This document shows positions 22,350 through 33,489 of a DNA stretch of 64,000 bases, in pieces. Each line of letters starts with the position of its first letter. Position 1 is the first letter of the stretch. The notes below the pieces were generated by a model. It made no database searches, was not told the DNA's origin, and worked only from the letters and a program-made list of their open reading frames with translations. Where the stretch lies: contig JANBPK010000920.1 of assembly GCA_027579435.1 (NCBI GenBank), positions 216,351 to 280,350 of the forward strand, in the 5' to 3' direction. This stretch comes from Candolleomyces eurysporus (Eukaryota > Basidiomycota > Agaricomycetes > Agaricales > Psathyrellaceae). A program made the translations under genes and the position numbers.

Positions 22350-24380
22350 TTATGGAGGACTCTGGGAGTTGGAGGTCTTCAGCACAACGCTTGCCTTCTT
22401 GACCAATCTACCAAACCGGGAATTCGACGTTGGTTCCATACCAGTGCCCCGTCGCACTGGCCACAACAGGCCAGGTGCAATCCGGGTAGGTGATCCCAGA
22501 TGACGCAGAATGGAACGGCTCCAAGCCCTACACGCTGGTTTGCAGCAATACCAGGGGCACTAAAGATAAAAGATAGAACGAGATTCTGAGTTTCGGTCCA
22601 AGGTTTGGAAAATAGTGAGGAATGCACCCACTGAAATGTGAACCCCCTGGAAGACATATAAGAGGGATCCCACGTTCTCGTTGACAATGGCCAACGACAC
22701 CCACCAATCTACAACAGCGGGCGCAGGAGACATCGTGGAGTGCCCCATGCCCTTAGACAGATCTATGTAGCCTGGAAGAAGGCGCAAGACTCGAAGAAAG
22801 CTTTCCCGGGATGAAAACTGGGTATTACTGCACACTTTAGGATAATATTGTTAAATTCATCTTGCCGAAGAGAAACCAAGACACCGGACCCACTTGTACA
22901 CGCCCGAATGAATCTGTCCCAGATAAACTCGCTAATATCATCAAGAGACCACTCCCCACAACGGTCAGGATCCCTGAGGAAGTCGAGCAATGATCTGTGG
23001 TAAAAATTGTATCCAGCTGTCGCCCGGTCGCTGGGAGGAATCTGAATCAACGAGTGAAGATTTCCGAGCAAGTGCTCAGCCTCGTTACTCTCCGGGTCCG
23101 TTTGCAGGAGCATATTCACGTTCAACGCAGAGGCGCCCACAATACTCATCCAGCTGATAGCGCGAATCCACCGTATTGAAAGAGGTGGATTTGGACTGGA
23201 CCCCAAGATGTGCATGTACAGGGCGTCCAGCTGTTCGAGTGGGTTTGAAGCTGGCTTCCGAGTGGCTTCCATCTTCAAAATAGCCTCAAGCAAGACCTTC
23301 GGAGGCTCTTGATGACCCATGTCGAGAAACCGGAGGACAGTTGAGGCGTAAATGAATTGGCCTGATGCCTTCTCAACCAAGATCTGGATGGTTCCCTGGG
23401 GCGGCCACGATAGGGGGAGGTGATGACGACGACGAATTTGATTGAACTGGGCTTCGAGGAAGAGAGTAATGTCGGCGTCGGCGTTGTAATCTTCGTGCAG
23501 ATCGAGTTTCTGGGCGAGAAGGGTGGGGTTGTTTTCGGGATCGAAGAATTCGCGAAAAACGCGCTCGGGACGACTCGCAATGAGGAGACGAAAGGGAAAA
23601 GATGGATCCGATGATGCTGCTTGAAGAACTTGGAGAATCTCCAACTGGTCTTGGGCGTTCGTTCGTGCGGGTTTGCCCCGTGGGCCCGTGGTTGTGGTAT
23701 CGTGGTATTGTTCAGCTTCGCATTCGTCCAGACCATCAATGATGATAGCACCCTGCAGCCCTGTCCCATCGGACTGACAGACGGCCTCCCGGACTGGGGA
23801 CAGAATGAGAATTTCCATTTGTACGTGGAGATTCTTCTCAAAAATGCCTGGGTTCTTCTCGATAGCAGTGGAGATGGCCTTCTTCAGTTCCTCTCGGTGC
23901 TGGGCCAGCTGATGTGCAATGGTTGTAACGAAGGCGGTCTTCCGGCGCCGGCCAATGGATGCTGACCAGGATGCAAAGAAGAACGTTGCACCTAAATGAC
24001 CGTTCGCTGCACACCGATCTGCCAACGAACCCATAACAGCCGTCTTCCCGGAACCTGCAGGTCCCGTCACCCATTTTATCTTCTTTGGATGCTCAGATTC
24101 CCCGTCGTCGTCCACAATCCAGCTGTACAAGTCGTCTTGGACAGCAACTCGAGTATCGGGATGGCACTTTGGAGCATCGCAGCGCTCCCTGGAGTCGTGG
24201 ATCGCGCCCGCTGCGATTTCAGCCTGGAGTTCTGTATATCGCAGTAAGGACCAACGGAGACGCTCAGCTACGGCACCACAAGCCAGACTTACTGTTCAGT
24301 GGGTCTGCTGAGGAGTTCACATTCACGAAGTGGTAGTTGTCGATATTGAAATTGTGAGCGTTGTTGAAGTTGCTGGCCAT
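22350..24380 (-). CDS. NACHT NTPase (NLR-like) N8, intact
   Basis: Model: complement(join(22350..22559,22632..22834,22894..24231,24293..24380)), 612 residues. The leader is the most divergent of the intact set, MASNFNNAHNFNIDNYHFV. With N10 and N15 it belongs to a subtype with Walker A GPAGSGKT and MGSLADRCAANG. Walker B is AIIIDGLDECE. Exon 3 starts MCSNTQFSSRESF and has VVDWW in place of SADWW. Exon 4 (residue 544 on) is CPWYCCKPACRAWSRSILRH with the APGLLWPVRR tail and FGRLVKKASVVL. The intron 2 donor is GTGGGT. The pre-NACHT signature has HDSRERCDAPKC. The convergent partner is the F-box pseudogene ending near 22130. Confidence 0.9.
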
Positions 24381-24458
24381 GGGGAGGTCGAAGTTAAGGA
24401 AGGAACGAGGCTGAATTGCCCTCGTTTCATATCACATCCTGAGCAGTTGAATATATTC

Positions 24459-24512
24459 CACCTCGTGTTTGTGATCTGTTTGTCGAGCGTTCACGCACCG
24501 CTCATCTGACAG
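24459..24512 (-). promoter_or_regulatory. Conserved upstream block of N8
   Basis: Plus-strand order: CACCTCGTGTTTGTG, ATCTGTTTGTCGAGCGTTC, GCTCATCTGAC. It starts 79 bp upstream of the ATG; here the CTGTTTG and GTTTGTYGAGCG parts are fused into one. Confidence 0.5.
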
Positions 24513-24759
24513 ATGAAATTCATAAGCTTCTGCAATCATTCATCAGGCACCGCACTCAACTCATTACCAAAGCTTGTCCAAGCATACCTAGACGCACTGT
24601 TATTCTATCTCTTGGGGTAAGGACAGTTTCTCTGTCAAATCCATATAACTGGCTTACGACAATTGCTATAATTGACGTATGGAGGGGTACAGGGCTATCA
24701 TAGACAGACGAAACGCCCAAAGGGATTGACTGTCAGGTCGTCGACCAGCTTGACACACA

Positions 24760-25170
24760 TCCTCCGCTACCTCTGTTTCCTCACTAGAGTCCCCACACAG
24801 GGCAGCCTTTTCCAGATCGCATCGTCCTCAGCCGACAGCTGCCATACCCTCGACACCTTCACCGGCCCTCGACGCGGCTCTTGTATGGATAAGCCGGAAT
24901 GTGGATAACAACATTCGAAGGAGTGCGACGAACGGGTCCGCTAACATTGTTGGTACTATATTCGATGCTTCACCGTGGATAGTAGCAGGTCGCATGTCGC
25001 CATTGCTGAGAGATGGAGGAAGGTGACGAGGATGGCACCGAGGCCCTTCTGGTCGTCGCACTCGGACAACGAAGATTGGGAGGAGGGCGACGAAGTCAAA
25101 TCACCGGCTCGTTGCATACGAGGGCAATTTGCTCCGAGCAACAATTTGTCTTGGGCAAGCTGTTGAGGTT
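24760..25170 (+). pseudogene. Probable F-box remnant facing N9
   Basis: The frame at 24975-25166 reads HVAIAERWRKVTRMAPRPFW, which fits the F-box pattern (VCxRWRxVxxxxPxLW) loosely and then runs into an acidic stretch. A related, shorter sequence is at 31040-31100. Its place, plus strand and just before the 3' end of N9, is that of the F-box partner in other pairs. Confidence 0.35.
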
Positions 25171-25263
25171 CAGACCCTTCGTTGGGTAGGAAGTTTGGAG
25201 AAGGGGGAGGATATGAGTTGCTGTTGCCATTGAGAGTCTGGGAAACGGGCCTTTGGTCAACCG

Positions 25264-27310
25264 TCAAGGATTAAGCTGGGAGGACTTGAAGTCCTTCTTG
25301 ATCTCCTTGATTGCCTTCTTGACCAACCGCTCAAACACCTGGTTTCCTTCGATAAACTTCCGTCGGACTGGCCACAACAAGCCAGGTGCGATCCGGGTAG
25401 ATGATCTCAGATGACGCAGAGTGGAATAGCTCCAAGTCCTACACGCTGGCTTGCAACGATACCAGGAGCACTAATTAAAGATAAAAGATAAAAAGGAAGA
25501 TTGAGTGTTTGTCTAGGGTTTGGAAAGAACTGAGGGCTGTACGTACCGAATGGTGAGATCCTTGGAAGATCACCCAGAGTGACCCAGCCTGCTCGTGTGT
25601 GACGGCCAACGACACCCACCAATCAACGCTGGCTGGCGTAGGAAGGACCTTGGAGGTTGCATCCCACAAGGTCAATCGTGAGACGTTCGGGAGGCTGGCC
25701 AAGCATTCGAGGAAGCTTTCCGGGTATATAAACCGGGCGTTGCAGCAATCTTCAAAGTTACAACGTCAGGTTCATCCGAGAACGAGAAACGAAGAACGAA
25801 GCAGAAACAAACTCACCTGCGCACGCCCGAACAAACGCATCGCAGACAAACACTTCTATTTCACTGCTTTCAACGTACAATTTCCCACAGCGGCCAGGGG
25901 TGTTGAGGAAGTCGAACAGTGATTTGTGGTAGAAGTCATATTTGGTCGTCGCCTGGTCGCTAGGGGGTGGTATCCGAATTAAAGAGTGAAGGTTCCCGAG
26001 CAAGTGCTCCGCCTCGTTACTCTCTGGGTCTGATTGCAAAAGCAGATGGATGTTGGACGCATATGACCCCACGGATTGAAACGCATTCAACTCCATGATA
26101 CTGCGAATCCACCGTACTGAACGGGGCGGATCCGGACTCGAGTTCAAGATGTGCGAGTACAATACATCCAGGTGTTCTAGTGGGTTTGAAGCTGGCATCG
26201 CTTCCATCTTCAAAATAGCCTCTAGCAACGCCTTCGGAGGCACTCGGTGACCCGCATCGAGAAACCGAATGACGGTTGCAGCGTAGATGAATTGCCCTGA
26301 CGCATTCTCTACCAAGGTTTGAACGGCTCCTGGCGGAGGCCACGAGGGAGGAAAGTTGTGTCGGCGGCGAAGTCGATTGAACTGAGCCTCCAAGAAGAGG
26401 GTGATATCAGCGTCGGCGTTGTAATCTTCGTGCAAATCGAGTTTCTGGGCAAAGGCGGTGGGGTTGCTTTCCGAATTAAAAAATTCGCGAAACACGCGTT
26501 CTGGGCGACTGGCGACGAGGATGCGAAAGGGAAAGATTGGGTCCGAGGATGCTTGGTACAGAACTTGCAGGACCTCTAATTGGTCTTGTTCGTTCGTTCG
26601 TGTGGACTTGGCCCGTGCTTCAGTAGTCGCGGTATCGGGAACTTTCTCGACCTCGCATTCGTCTAGGCCGTCAATCACGATTACACCCCGGTAAGCGGCA
26701 TGAGACTCCCCAGCGACTGCCCGGAGTGGCGCCAAGACGAGCGTCTCCATCTGAGCATGAAGGTTCTTCTTAAAGACGATTGTGTCTGCTTCAATGGCCG
26801 CGGCAATGGCGTCCTTCAAGTCCTGTCGGTGTTGCGCTAGCTGATGGGCAATGGTCGCCACAAAGGCGGTCTTCGTTCGGCGCCCAATCGACCCTGTCAA
26901 CGAAAAGAAGAACGAGGCCACTGGGAATCCGCTTTTCTTGCACCGGTCTGTCAGTGAACCCATAACGGCGGTTTTGCCTGTACCTGCGGGCCCGGTGACC
27001 CACTTCATGTTTTTGGGGTTATCGGCGTCTCCGTGCTCGATCCAGCTGTATAGGTCGTCTTGTACGGCAACTCGTGTTTCAGGATGGCATTTCGGGGCAT
27101 CGAAGCGCTCTGCAGAGTCGTTCAGAGCTTCCGGTGCAATATGGGACTCGAGCTCTGCGGAGAGTCAGTCAATCTGGACATATTCGAAGCCCCTTGAACA
27201 GACGTACCCTTCAGTGGGCCCATTCCTGAAGGAGACAAGACATTTGTGATGAATTTTAGCGTTTTAGCCTGGACACCTTGAGAATGGCTGAAGTATTCGA
27301 TGTTAGCCAT
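25264..27310 (-). pseudogene. NACHT NTPase (NLR-like) N9, nearly intact with one frameshift
   Basis: Model: complement(join(25264..25470,25547..25750,25817..27154,27208..27310)), about 616 residues if one base is dropped. The leader is MANIEYFSHSQGVQAKTL, then SPSGMGPLK. It is of the N7 subtype (MGSLTDRCKKSGFPVASFFF). Walker A is GPAGTGKT and Walker B VIVIDGLDECE. The pre-NACHT signature has Phe for the first Cys (ERFDAPKC). Exon 3 contains PESFLECL and SVDWW, but between the acceptor TTTGAAG and this segment there is one base more than in other copies (TGCTGCAAACGCCCGG, 25732-25748), which shifts the frame; exon 2, the downstream part of exon 3 and exon 4 are open. Exon 4 is CSWYRCKPACRTWSYSTLRH with APGLLWPVRRK and a Lys-rich end. 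The shift could be a sequencing error or a first inactivating change. Confidence 0.75.
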
Positions 27311-27361
27311 AGTGAAAGGATGCTGTGACAGCTCTTCTGAAGACGCCTCGAGCAATCGCAC

Positions 27362-27425
27362 TCGGCCTCGCAGTGGCAGCGATACACGTCATTTGTTTGT
27401 GAAGTGTTTGTTTGGGCGTTTAATT
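27362..27425 (-). promoter_or_regulatory. Upstream block of N9, weakly conserved
   Basis: Plus-strand order: GGCCTCGCAG, ATTTGTTTGTGAAG, GTTTGTTTGGGCGTTTAA. It keeps the same order of parts as the other NACHT upstream blocks with more changes. Confidence 0.4.
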
Positions 27426-28429
27426 CATGCATCTTTGCTGGATTTCTAGCGCCCCTAGGACAGGGGAGAATGCTTTTATGGGAGCCGGTTGAAAAGCTGT
27501 CCGTAATAGATCCTCTCCTATCCATCTTCCCCGTAATCGTAAGAAAGCGAGCTTTCAGCGAAATCTCGGCTTTGGGAGGCCACCTTGCTGCTAAGGTGTT
27601 CTTTCTGCCCTGTATAATAAGGAGAAGCGACCAGTTGCTGATTGGTCGGCGTGTATCACGGGCAAGGCATTCAGAGATTGGAATCGCAAAGAGCTAGCTA
27701 CAACGTATATTTAGGGAGCTCCAATGATCCGGAGCTTGATTTGCACACAGACTTGAGCTCGGCGTGACGGGCTTAAGCGTCACATTGTGCAACCCGTCCA
27801 ATGGCATGATGCATAAGGTCAGGAAATGAACATGATGTCATGAAATAATCTGACAGTCACCAGGACGACGTTTCTTGGAGCTGACAGGGTCGACGGGGGC
27901 TAGAAACCTTCACAAGAAGGGTGATAGCGCCCAACTAAACAGTGAATGATAGGTCAGCTATAGCTCCCATATGTCGAACAGGAGTAATCTCACTTTGTCA
28001 CTTCGCAGACCATGACTTCTCCATTCCTTCAATTTTCAACCCACCTTTCCGCCAACTCGAATGGAGCGAACTCGCCGCAAGGTCTGGGCAAAGTGTGTAA
28101 GGTGTGAGCCAGGCTGAGTAGGACAAGCGTAGGCGCAACCGTAAGCTGTAATGCTGCCTTCTTGTAACGCCTGGGCCGGTGCCGAAATTCCGCCGAAATA
28201 GGTTGAATAATTCGGAAGATTTAGCCATGGGAGACGTTGCTGCTGAAGAGGAGAAGGTAGATCATCTTCCATCATCCAGCTTTCGATAAATTGCCTCCAA
28301 CTCAGTCTGATATCGGCACGTAACCTGAACAAATGCCAGATAAGTGTCGCACGTTTTGAAATGATGACCTATATAGTAGGCGTCGGAAAGCATTCAACAA
28401 GGAGCCGAGTCTGCTTCTGGAAATGATTG
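27426..28429. other. Intergenic region without firm gene
   Basis: Several minus-strand ORFs of 60-98 codons exist, the longest at 28036-28332, without motifs or a homologous copy. A segment near 27860-27900 (ACGACGTTTCTTGGAGCTGA) resembles 53518-53540 of an X block. No other recognisable content. Confidence 0.3.
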
Positions 28430-28715
28430 AGTATCGAGAGGAGTAATAATGCGTTGCGATCGTCCGAGTGGGACGGTTCTTTGAGCATTGAAAGAACACC
28501 GGCATCAGAATTAGCCACAACAGAAGGGAGAAAGATGTGTATCGATTCCCCCGCGCGAGGTCATCCTCTCATGATGATTCAGCGAAGTTGCGGAGCGCTG
28601 TCCTACCCAAAACCTGGATGCCCAACAAAAGAGAATGGGAGGAAGAGACTGGGAGGAAGAGAGGGTAGAGGAGAAGGTAGAGAAGGGGGTGTACGCAGCT
28701 TTGACTTCTAATTTC
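28430..28715 (+). pseudogene. F-box 3' remnant facing N10
   Basis: The segment near 28640-28710 (GAGAAGGGGGTGTACGCAGC) matches the F-box 3' part GAGGAAGAGGGGGTGTGCGC at 35109-35128. The open frame at 28427-28711 does not show a clear F-box core. It sits just before the 3' end of N10, as expected for the partner gene. Confidence 0.35.
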
Positions 28716-28781
28716 TACTATATATATACAGAGGTAGATACAACTTTTGTCCAATTTCCGATGAAAGGAATGAGAATAAGA

Positions 28782-30848
28782 TTATGGACGATTCCGGGAC
28801 TTGGGGCCTCTCTCCTTGGCATCCTTTATTGCCTTATTGACCAGATTCTGGAACCGCTGCTCCTGTGAATCACTGGTACGATTCTGCCACGACACGCCAG
28901 ACGACCTCAAAAAGCCCAGAATAGGACGGCTATAAATTCTACAAGCCGGCTTGCAACGATGCCAGGGGCACTAAAGATGAGAGATGAAGGAAGTTTGAGT
29001 TTCAGTGAAAGGGTTGGAAAAGATTGAGGGCTGCACTCACAAAACGGTGAACCTCTTTGAACATCGCCCAGAGGCATCCGGAACGGTTCACCTCTGCAGT
29101 GGCCAGCGACGCCCACCAATCGGCACTAGCTGGTGTAGGAAGGACTTCAGAGTGTGCGCTGCTCGAAGCCATATTCCTCAAAGTTGGAAGGCGGATCAAG
29201 AATTCGAGGAAGCTCTGCGGGGATGAAGACTGGTTTTCACAGCCCCCTTGAATCATAGCGTCAGACTTTGATTTATCTTGTAAAACGAAGATCGAGGCAG
29301 AAAGGAACTCACGTGCACAAGCCCGAACGAATGCGTTCCAGATGAACACACGTACATCACTCCATTCGACGTGCAGGTTCCCGCAACGGTGGGGGTCTCC
29401 AAGGTAATCGAACAGTGATTTGTGGTAAAAGTCATATCGAGTTGCCGCCTGGTTGCTGGGAGGTGGGATCCGAACCAAGGAGTGAAGGTTTCCGAGCAAA
29501 TGCTCAACCTCGCTACTCTCTGGGTCCGTTTGCAGGAGCAGATTTATGTTGAAAGCGACGAGAAGTTGGGCGTTTATATGATTGCCGTCGTGGATTGAGT
29601 GGATGCTGCGAATCCACCGTACAGAAAGGGGTGGATCCGGACTGGACTCCAAGATGTGCGTATACAATGCGTCCAGCTGTTCAAGTGGGTTTGACGTTGG
29701 TTTCTTAGTCACTTGTACCTTCAAAATGGCCTCGAGCAAGGCTTTTGGAGGTTCTCGGTGACCCATGTCAAGAAATCGGATGACGGTCGCGGCGTAAACA
29801 AACTGGCCCGATGCATTCCCCACCAAGGTCTGAATCGCTCCTGGGGGTGGCCATGAGAGGGAAAGCTGGTAACGACGACGAATCTGATTGAACTGGGCTT
29901 CGAGGAAGAGGGTGATGTCGGCATTAGCATTGTAATCTTCGTGCAGATCGAGCTTGTGGGCGAAGGAGGTGGGTTCCTTTTCGGGGTCGAAGAACTCGCG
30001 AAATACGCGCTCAGGACGACTGGCAATGATGATGCGAAAGGGAAAAGATGGATCCGATGCTGCTGCTTGAAGAACTCGGAGGATCTCCAACTGGTCTTGG
30101 GAGCTCGTTCGTGTGAGTTTGGCCCGTGTACCGGTGCTTGTGGTATCGTGGTATTGCTCGGCCTCGCATTCGTCCAGGCCATCAATGATGATGACTCCAC
30201 GCAAGTTTGGTCCACCAGGACGACCTGCGATCTCGCGGAGAGGCACCAAAACGAGAGTATCCATTTGCGAGCGGAGATTTTTGTCGAAAATGTCTAAATT
30301 TGTGTCGATCGCTTTCAAGATCTCTTCTCTTAGATCATGATGATACCGGGCTAATTGGTGTGCGATGGTTGTTACAAGGGCAGTCTTCCGGCGGCGACCA
30401 ACGGACGTTGACCAGGATGCAAAGAAGAAGGTTGCGCCTAAAATTCCATCGGCTGCGCATCGATCGGCCAGCGATCCCATGACGGCCGTCTTCCCGGAGC
30501 CTGCAGGCCCCGTCACCCACTTAATCTTCCTTGGGTGCTTAGATTCCCCGTCTCCGTCTACGATCCAGCTGTACAGGTCGTCTTGAATGGCGACTCGAGT
30601 GTCGGGATGGCATTTTGGGGCATCGCAGCGCTCGGCGGAGTCGTGGATGGCCCCTGCTGCGATTCTTGACACCAGTTCTACAAGGGTTGGTTGGGAATCA
30701 ATCACAAATGCTCAATAGGGCACCATGAAGCGGACTTGCCCTTCAATGACCCTCCTGCCGAAGAAGAAGAAGAGTACACGTTTTGAATCACATTGAAATT
30801 TTGTTCGCCAACCCGGAGGTCGCGGGCGTTGGAGAAGAAGCTCGCCAT
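28782..30848 (-). CDS. NACHT NTPase (NLR-like) N10, intact; intron 2 in frame
   Basis: Model: complement(join(28782..28970,29041..29246,29313..30677,30740..30848)), 622 residues. The leader is MASFFSNARDLRVGEQNF, with a Ser run before GGSLK. Intron 1 has a GC donor (G/GCAAGT at 30739). Subtype: GPAGSGKT with MGSLADRCAADG; Walker B VIIIDGLDECE. The variable window reads SIHSIHDGNHINAQLLVA. Intron 2 (66 bp, 29247-29312) has no stop and is a multiple of three, so a retained form would add 22 residues and stay in frame; this is why one frame runs unbroken from 30705 to 29002. Exon 3 has RGCENQSSSPQSF and SADWW. Exon 4 (residue 561 on) is CPWHRCKPACRIYSRPILGF with its own tail ending KERGPKSRNRP. 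Confidence 0.9.
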
Positions 30849-30926
30849 CAGACGCCAATAGTGGGGTAAAGTGGGAGGAAGAAGAAGCAGGCTTTCCCGC
30901 TTTCACAGCATTCTAACCAGACGGTG

Positions 30927-30992
30927 GTCCGCCTCGTGTTAGCCTGTACGTAATCTGTTTGTGAAGTGTTTATCGAGCGTCTAACTCTGACA
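30927..30992 (-). promoter_or_regulatory. Conserved upstream block of N10
   Basis: Plus-strand order: GTCCGCCTCGTGTTAG, AATCTGTTTGTGAAG, GTTTATCGAGCGTCTAAC, TCTGACAG. It starts 79 bp upstream of the ATG. Confidence 0.55.
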
Positions 30993-31479
30993 GCAGGAAT
31001 CCACGAGTTCTAGAACTCCGCAGAACCCGGGGAGGTAGGAGTAGGTTGCCTGTCATCATAGCTGGGAGATGGGAGGAAAGTCACGAGGAACTCTTTGAGG
31101 TTTGGTGTTGAGGTCGGGGGTAGTTGAGCTGCACAACGGCAGAAACTAGTTCAAATTTATTTGAAGGAAATGGTGCTCCCTCAGGCTGCACCGCCCTTGA
31201 CAGTCGCCGAGAATACTCTACGTCGTATGAATAGTTTTCTGTCTTTCTAGGCTCGGAGGCTAGTAGTCATTTCTAATTGAAAGTTCCGAAGAGCGGTGGG
31301 AGATCCAATAGGTCTCTATTGTAAACGCATCTCGACTCGTAATAAATTGCTGAGGTGCATGCGACCTCTGCATATCTAATAGAGACGTAACGTCAAATCA
31401 TGATATGAGTATAGAGACAAGTTTCCGACCGATTTTCACTACCAACACAGACGGGATGAAAGTCAAAAATTTATCAACC
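30993..31479. other. Spacer with F-box trace
   Basis: Near 31040-31100 (plus) a segment resembles the F-box-like stretch at 24980-25030 (GCTGGGAGATGGGAGGAAAG against GCTGAGAGATGGAGGAAGG). The rest is the usual convergent spacer in decayed form. No open frame of note. Confidence 0.35.
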
Positions 31480-32705
31480 AATTCTAAGATGCTCGACACT
31501 CTCGATAGCCTTATCATCCAACAGATAAAACTGCTGCTTCTGTGAATGGCTACGATCTCGTTATGACACCCCAGGTGGAATCCAGATAGCAGATCGCAGA
31601 CGACGCAGAATGGATTGGCTCCAGATTCAACACGCCGGCTTGCAGCAATACCACGAGCAACAAAAGGTAGGGAGATAAAAGATGATTGGGTCTCAGTCCA
31701 GGGTTTGTATGGCAAGACTGACGACTGCACGCACTGAATCATGGACTTTCTGGAACAGATACCAAAGGTATTCAAATTAATTGTATGCAACGGCCAATGA
31801 CACCACCAATCGGCACGAGCTGGTAGAGGAAGGGCCTCGGAGTGTGCGCTGCTCTGAGACAAATTTATGACAACTAGAAAAGTGACAAAGAAGTTGAGGA
31901 AGCTTTCCGGGTATGAAAACTCGGTGTCGCAACCCTCTTTGATATCATAGCATCAGTTTCATCTTGTGAAAGAGGACAAAAGACTAAAGCAGAAACACAC
32001 TCACTTGGACGTATGCCAATTAATCGGTCCAAGATAAACACTGGAATATCACTTTCCTGGACACACGGACCCCCTCAACGGTCTGGGTCCTGGAGGAAGT
32101 CGGACAGCGATTTGGAGTAAAGGTCATATAGAGTCGCCGTCTTGTTGCTGGGAGATGAAATTTGAATCAATGAGAGCAGGCTTCTGAGCAATTGTTCTGC
32201 CTCTTTACTCTCTGGGTCCGTTTGCAGAAACATATTGACGTTGTTAACAGAGACGCTCGCTCTGTTTATCCGGTCAATAGGACGAATCCACTGGACCGAA
32301 AGGGGTGGATTCGGGCCAGACTCTAAGACGTGCAAGTAGAGAGTATCGAGTTGTTCGAGTGGGTTTGAGTTCACCTTCGCTCTCATGTTCAAAATAGCCT
32401 CTAGCAATGCCTTTGGAGGCTCTCGGTGACCTATGTCGAGAAACCGGATGACGGTTGCGGCATAAATGAAGTGTCCTGATGCCTTATTCACCAAGGTTTC
32501 AACGCCGTCTGGAGGTAGCCATAAAGAAGAAAGGTTGGAGCGACGACGAAGTCGATTGAACTGGGCCTCTAGGAGGAGGGTGGCTTCAGCGTCGGCGTTG
32601 TAATCCTCGTGCAGGCCAAGCTTTTGGGCGAAGGATGTGGGGGTCGTTTTTGGGGTCAAATAATACACGGAATTCACGTTCTAGACGACTGGCGAGAAAA
32701 GGGTG
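31480..32705 (-). pseudogene. NACHT pseudogene N11, 5' truncated
   Basis: It begins within the sensor segment (PFLASRLEREFRVLFDP) at about 32705; leader, Walker A and Walker B are missing. Exon 2 is then readable through LHEDYNADAEATLLLEAQF, SGHFIYAATVIRFLDIGH and PLSVQWIRPIDRI down to SLSDFLQDPDR, where a one-base loss gives a stop at 32073-32075. An exon 3 trace is at about 31745-31950. Exon 4 (about 31480-31660) has an in-frame TGA right after CCKPAC and a lost splice acceptor. The join at 32705 leads into unrelated sequence with an N at 32851. Confidence 0.8.
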
Positions 32706-33489
32706 CTCACAGTTCCCATTTTTAAGACGTGTTGCTGAGAAAGTAGGGAGCGGTGAGTGCGTTGTTGCGAAAGCGAGCAAATTTATGCATGCAGAGATGA
32801 GCAACGACATACCTCCCAATCCCAAGGCCTCCACCTTTCACTCACCCCCCNTCTACTCCTCCGTCAACGCAGTTTTTCTGCCCAGCAAGAGGCCGATGGG
32901 ACAGGAACTCAGTCGGGTTCTATCAAAATCGTGAGCCCTCGAGGCTCAATTATCTCGTCATGTCACAATAAATTGACAGATTAAAAATTATTGATTTACA
33001 AAAAAGCAATCCCCGTCCTTACATTGTTCAGAAGTATCCCTCCCGAATGAGAGGAAGAGCGGGGAACAGAAAAGAGATGGTAGAGACTTACCGCTTGACT
33101 TACTGCTTGATCGCCGACGCCGCCGGCCCTTTATTCCGGGCACTGCCACTCACGTCCACTCGTGTCTCCCTGCAGCCGTGTTGGTGACTCGCAGACTACG
33201 ATGGACCTCCAAGCGGGCCCTCAACGTAGGAAAAGACACCAGCACACATTCAGTGGCCCCTAGTGGTGCCTTGGATGCCTTGTCACTGTAAACGCCTGGC
33301 AGCCGAAGCAGTCTTATCCCCCACTTTCCAACAAACCCATTCTGTAAAGGTATGTCTGCACACCTGTTTATTTCCCTTTTCCTCACTTATGGTCATCCAG
33401 TTTTGTCTCATTGACGTCCTCACGCAGCACCTTCAGGAATGCCGCACGACCGTTGGAAAATCTAGTGGCAGGATGCGGCCTACGCAACG
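32706..33489. other. Breakpoint region and F-box upstream leader
   Basis: 32706-33000 holds no recognisable gene. 33110-33489 matches the sequence in front of the other F-box copies (GCCGGCCCTTTATTCCGGGC near 33123; GTTGGTGACTCGCAG near 33180, compare 48426-48440), so it is the F-box promoter and 5' UTR block. Confidence 0.4.

Noticed and set aside
22891..23841. Long plus and minus ORFs overlapping NACHT exon 2 (many of 100-190 codons)
   Set aside because: They are shadows in other frames of conserved NACHT coding sequence and appear at the same offset in every copy.
28036..28332. 98-codon minus-strand ORF as a gene
   Set aside because: No motif, no splice or family support, and overlapping ORFs of similar size; left as intergenic.
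29002..30705. Single 567-residue ORF as one exon
   Set aside because: It reads through intron 2 of N10 and past the exon 3 donor; paralogues show the four-exon structure, so it is treated as an in-frame intron.
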